From: Gordonia paraffinivorans NBRC 108238
GTDB lineage: Bacteria; Actinomycetota; Actinomycetes; Mycobacteriales; Mycobacteriaceae
NCBI RefSeq assembly: GCF_000344155.1
Contig: NZ_BAOQ01000039.1
Coordinates: 1 to 48,770, forward strand
DNA: 48,770 bases
Reading direction: 5' to 3'
The translations under genes and the position numbers were made by a program. Below, piece by piece: positions 45,801-48,770 of this stretch. The notes under the pieces were generated by a model, which worked only from the letters and a program-made list of their open reading frames with translations, searched no databases and was not told where the DNA came from. How positions within the stretch are numbered: the first letter of the stretch is position 1; each line of letters starts with the position of its first letter.

Positions 45801-48770
45801 ACCTCCAGCCCACCCACCACCAACGCACCATCGCCAGAACGAGCCCCATCCTGTTCCGGAACCGACAACGTGACCTGAGCCAACGGTGCAAATGCCTGAG
45901 AACGCACCGGCCGAACACGCTCGACAACCGCCTCAAAAGGCACATCAGCATGAGTGAACGCCTCGAGATCGACCCCACGAACTTTATCCAAGAAGTCAAC
46001 GAAACGATCACGCGAACGGACCGGTGTCCTCAGCACAAGTGTGTTGACGAACATACCCACCAACGGCTCGAGGACCTGCTGCCCACGGCCCGCGATCGGC
46101 GTAGCGATCGAAATGTCATCAGTCCCCGACAGCCGCGACAACAACACCGCCAACGCTGCATGGACCACCATAAACCGAGTCACACCTCGCTCGCGGGCAA
46201 GCGCGTCCAGACGCACACCCAGCTCGGGCGGCAGCGGTACCGAGACCACAGCCCCATGATGCGACGCGACCGTCGGGCGCGGCCGATCGAGCGGCAACTC
46301 CAATACATCCGGCGCACCGGCCAACTGCCGCTGCCAGTACTCCAACTGCCGCCCGACCACTGACGCAGGATCATCCGGCGAACCCAACACCTCACGCTGC
46401 CACAACGCGTAGTCGGCAAACTGCACCTCGAGCGGATCGAACCCGGGGTCCACGCCAGCTGTCCTAGCCAGATAAGCACCGACGATGTCACCGATCAACG
46501 GACGCATCGACTCACCGTCGCCGACCAGGTGATGCAGCACGGCCAGCAGCACGTGCTCGGTGTCGGACACCTTCATCAACCGCACGCGGAAGGGTGGCGC
46601 CGCGGCCACGTCGAATCCGGTCCCCGCAGCTGCCACCAACTCGCCCTCATCAGAGACCACGGCCCAATCGGGCTCGGCCACAGACGAATCCGCGGAGTGG
46701 ACCAGCTGGAAGGGCTCACCATCCACCGACGGGAATGTCGTGCGCAGGATCTCGTGACGTTCGACCACGTCGGCCACCGCAGATCGAAGAGCGGGCACAT
46801 CCAAAGACCCCTTCAGACGCACCCCAATTGGCATGTTGTAAGTCGGTGCCTCCGGCTCCAACTGGTTGATAAACCACATCCGCTGCTGCGCAAACGACAA
46901 CGGAACACGCTCCGGACGCGGTGAAACCGCAGTAACCGGTGGCATCGCAGGAGCAGCATCAGCAGCGGCAATCACCAACTCACGTACAGACGGCGCATCG
47001 AAGATGTCTCGCACCGACACCTGCACACCCAACACCGCAGACACGCGCGCGGCGAGACGTGCCGCCGACAACGAATTACCACCCAGATCGAAGAACGACT
47101 CGACCACACTGACCCGCTCAACACCCAACAGATCAACAAACACCGCAGCCACTGACTGCTCGGCCTCAGACTCAGGAGCGACATACTCCATCGCATCGAA
47201 CACCGGCGCCGGCAAAGCCTTCCGATCCACCTTGCCCGCCGCGTTGACCGGCATATCGTCGAGCACAACCCACACCGACGGCCGCATGAACGGCAGCAAA
47301 TGCTCGGCGGCATACGCACGCAGCACACCGTGGGTAACTTCGTCGTCGCCGGTCACATACGCGACCAGATTCTGCGAACCCGCAGGAGTATCGACCACCG
47401 TGACGGCCACCTCGTGAACCCCAGGAGCCGAGGCGATAACCGACTCGATCTCTCCGAGTTCAATGCGCTGACCACGCAACTTCACCTGGAAATCCACACG
47501 CCCCAGATATTCCAACTGCCCATCGGCACGCCAACGCACGACATCGCCGGTACGATACAAGCGTGCGCCCGGCTTGCCGAACGGATCAGCGACAAACCGC
47601 TCCGCCGTGAGCCCCGGGCGACCGATGTACCCACGGGCCATCTGCCCGCCACCCAAGTACAACTCACCGGACACCCCCATCGGCACCGGACGCAACCGCG
47701 AATCCAGAACCTGCGCAACCGTATGCGGGGTCGGCACACCGATCGGCACTGTCGGCACTCCCGAACCCACCTCGGCAATCGTCGAGTAGATGATCGTCTC
47801 GGTCGGCCCGTACTGGTTCTGCAGGTTGACGTGCGGCCACACCCTATACACCTCATCAGCAAGCGCCGGCGGCAACGCCTCCCCACCGACCTGAATGGTC
47901 CGCAACGTGCTCATCGCCCGCAGATCCTCAGCCGACAACTCACTGAGCACCAACGACAACATCGACGGCACCATCATCACCGACGTCACACCATGCCGGA
48001 CCACATAATCCCGCAACGCCCACGGATCACGCTGCTCACCCGGACCTGCCAACACCACCGAGCCACCGCACAACACCGGGCGGAACAAATCCAGCACCGA
48101 CGGATCGAATGTGAAATCCAACACCGCCAAAACCACATCGGCCGAAGAGAACCCGTACTGCTCCTGATCGGCCCGCAACATCGCCATCACCGTCCGACGC
48201 GACACCGTCACACCCTTCGGCGTACCCGTCGACCCCGAGGTGAAGATGGTGTACATCGGATGATCCGGAAGCAGGGGCGCAGTACGGTCGGCATCGGTGA
48301 TGGTCGAACCATCACCGACCAGCACCGCCGACGCATCCACCTCCACCACCCGTACAGCCCCAAGATCGACACGATCGGCAGCTTCACGCGCATGCGCCGA
48401 CACCACCAACACATCAGCACCAGTGACCTCGAGGATGTACCGAACCCGCTCAGCAGGAGCATCCACCCCCACCGGCACGAAATGACCACCCGCAGCAACC
48501 ACCGCATGCGCAGCAATCACCATCTCCACCGAGCGCGGCACCGAAACCGCCACCGGCATCTCAGGGCCAACACCTAGCCCGATCAACTCCCGCGCAAGCA
48601 CATTCGTCCGGGCAGTGAGCTCGCCATAATCGATGACCCGATCACCGTCGATCACCGCAATAGAGTTCAGGAACGACGGCTCCACCCGCTCTACCAGGTC
48701 ACCCAAAGTCGCCGAGCCGTCACCGATCTCACATAGCGTGCGAACCCCAGACCACTCGGCGAGCTGCTCA
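42833..48770 (-). CDS. Non-ribosomal peptide synthetase, 5' part beyond the window edge
   Basis: The frame is open to the right edge: residues LAEWSGVRTLCEIGDG before the TTG at 48706 match the link between a condensation and an adenylation domain. That TTG is therefore not a true start, and at least one more domain lies outside. The visible part reads A-T-C-A-T-TE. The first A domain has TSGSTGTPKG and code residues that I read as DPLMQGQIYK. The condensation motif is HHLVGDG (46517-46537). The second A domain has TSGSTGQPKA and code DVRHQGQIDK. Both carriers have FFDLGGNSL. The thioesterase has GWSIGG (near 43450). Neither code matches a substrate I recognise. No epimerase is visible. Base composition is less GC-rich than the first NRPS. 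Confidence 0.92.
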   Translation of the reverse strand, partial: EQLAEWSGVRTLCEIGDGSATLGDLVERVEPSFLNSIAVIDGDRVIDYGELTARTNVLARELIGLGVGPEMPVAVSVPRSVEMVIAAHAVVAAGGHFVPVGVDAPAERVRYILEVTGADVLVVSAHAREAADRVDLGAVRVVEVDASAVLVGDGSTITDADRTAPLLPDHPMYTIFTSGSTGTPKGVTVSRRTVMAMLRADQEQYGFSSADVVLAVLDFTFDPSVLDLFRPVLCGGSVVLAGPGEQRDPWALRDYVVRHGVTSVMMVPSMLSLVLSELSAEDLRAMSTLRTIQVGGEALPPALADEVYRVWPHVNLQNQYGPTETIIYSTIAEVGSGVPTVPIGVPTPHTVAQVLDSRLRPVPMGVSGELYLGGGQMARGYIGRPGLTAERFVADPFGKPGARLYRTGDVVRWRADGQLEYLGRVDFQVKLRGQRIELGEIESVIASAPGVHEVAVTVVDTPAGSQNLVAYVTGDDEVTHGVLRAYAAEHLLPFMRPSVWVVLDDMPVNAAGKVDRKALPAPVFDAMEYVAPESEAEQSVAAVFVDLLGVERVSVVESFFDLGGNSLSAARLAARVSAVLGVQVSVRDIFDAPSVRELVIAAADAAPAMPPVTAVSPRPERVPLSFAQQRMWFINQLEPEAPTYNMPIGVRLKGSLDVPALRSAVADVVERHEILRTTFPSVDGEPFQLVHSADSSVAEPDWAVVSDEGELVAAAGTGFDVAAAPPFRVRLMKVSDTEHVLLAVLHHLVGDGESMRPLIGDIVGAYLARTAGVDPGFDPLEVQFADYALWQREVLGSPDDPASVVGRQLEYWQRQLAGAPDVLELPLDRPRPTVASHHGAVVSVPLPPELGVRLDALARERGVTRFMVVHAALAVLLSRLSGTDDISIATPIAGRGQQVLEPLVGMFVNTLVLRTPVRSRDRFVDFLDKVRGVDLEAFTHADVPFEAVVERVRPVRSQAFAPLAQVTLSVPEQDGARSGDGALVVGGLEVESLHPPVVPAHNDLSITLASGGVGEGEVGVTYAVDLFDESTVHDLAERFVRALTAVTEDPARRVGEIPIMTVDELPRLREWSRGWEGGSVPETLGEPWRETGQQSVGAVLSSSTDQEVRPGAASGLGDSYDRPAIISGGEFVSRGEFDFRVAALAHELIDLGVGPEVAVGIQMARSVEQVVAIHAVVQAGGHFVPLDRQLPVDRLRYMAQTAQVRLVLVTAGQEVEARSRFDGLAEVHVVGEPHPNEAGIVDGVESVASVRGENAAFTLFTSGSTGQPKAVVITHRGVANRLYADIDQYDLTARDVFLYKAPITFDVAVREIFLPIKIGATMVIADEGRHGDPGHLADLISRYEVTVVHFVPAMLAVFNEVLGPQVTDLTSLRLLQTGGEALTAPTARELMYQLPGVRVRNQYGPAETSIDVTCYRVGIDDRVIPLGTPTRNVNAYVLDENLNEVPVGVPGELYVGGVQLARGYASRADLTAERFVADPFGGPGARLYRTGDRARWNRDGHLEYLGRTDFQVKLRGQRLELGEVESAVSGAPGVVHAAARVVSGPAGDQLVGYVAPASVDVDVVRASVAGSLPEYMRPSVWVVLEEMPLNSAGKVDRRSLPDPELGVAEYVAPGSETEEVVAGVFADLLGVERVSVVESFFDLGGNSLLAVQVVARVRQRGLPCELKWLFSDPTIRELGRRIDGDGELRNDVLITLRADGARLPIFCVHPAGGLAWFYGALAQYLADRPIYGLQDPHVVNGEPSATDVDELAERYVNEIRRVQPNGPYHILGWSIGGTIAFAMATRLQADGEQVAYLGVMDSMLLTTGGAPLAARGLEEDGQRAGITDHAADLLGGWRDLFDLDEAITAETSEEVASIVRSQIAKIGLLEEDVVDRVMDSFEAAPRLSMQFQPQPFHGRVQVFTATSDKEDPTVVAESWRAHVSGGVENVDVATHHLGMADSAAMAVIGPRIEQALSETEDPGHGNADKTFQSGTVQT
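43848..43892 (-). repeat. 45-bp exact repeat in the last carrier domain, copy A
   Basis: Identical to 47091-47135 and 3243 bp (1081 codons) away, in the same frame. It encodes the stretch before the carrier motif (LLGVERVSVVESFF). Flanking sequence is also very similar. Confidence 0.95.
47091..47135 (-). repeat. 45-bp exact repeat in the upstream carrier domain, copy B
   Basis: Identical to 43848-43892. The synonymous sites are also identical, which points to recent duplication or gene conversion between modules. Confidence 0.95.

Noticed and set aside
48706..48708. TTG as the true start of the second NRPS.
   Set aside because: The frame stays open to the window edge, and the residues before it match the usual link between condensation and adenylation domains, so the gene begins outside.

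Overview
The window is high-GC actinobacterial chromosome, most likely from the Mycobacteriales (Gordonia, Rhodococcus, Williamsia or a relative). The basis is dense GC-rich coding on both strands, a rplN-rplX-rplE-rpsN block, a SigK/RskA pair, an Mtb12-like lipoprotein, MbtH-linked NRPSs and a KstR-type operator. No 16S or marker was available to fix the genus.

Layout. 1-10.67 kb is a complete type I-G (formerly I-U) CRISPR-Cas locus read leftward: cas3 (helicase then HD), csx17, csb1, csb2, a cas4-cas1 fusion, cas2, a leader, and an array with 16 identical 36-bp repeats that runs off the left edge. One spacer occurs twice. Upstream of cas3 lies a degenerate CRISPR repeat followed by a pseudo-spacer. 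The first 17 nt of that pseudo-spacer match the cas3 promoter region at every position except 6 and 12, and the match is flanked by a TTA PAM. This looks like a CreR-type guide RNA by which the Cas effector would repress its own operon, and it is the most interesting item in the window.

10.77-12.13 kb is a ParA ATPase gene with a coupled small basic partner. 12.8-16.0 kb encodes a large secreted repeat-rich surface protein. 16.1-17.6 kb holds rplN-rplX-rplE-rpsN, ending at a strong terminator without rpsH.

18.1-35.7 kb is a compact forward operon: a 4602-aa four-module NRPS (C-A-T x4, then TE; module 1 reads as serine), its MbtH protein, a DrrAB-type ABC exporter, and an ECF sigma factor with its RskA-type anti-sigma factor. 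The overlapping genes suggest one unit that makes and exports a lipopeptide-like product, with linked control. 35.8-37.1 kb has two related LuxR-type regulators, one lacking a receiver domain.

37.4-40.6 kb holds an acetoacetate decarboxylase-family protein behind a KstR-like operator, a pirin, an Mtb12-like lipoprotein and a small membrane protein. 40.8-48.77 kb is a second, leftward gene set of visibly lower GC: an NRPS cut by the right window edge, its own MbtH protein, a family 2 glycosyltransferase, and a 105-aa protein resembling only the N-terminus of an adenylation domain. It looks like a separate peptide pathway, perhaps a glycosylated one, acquired independently of the first.
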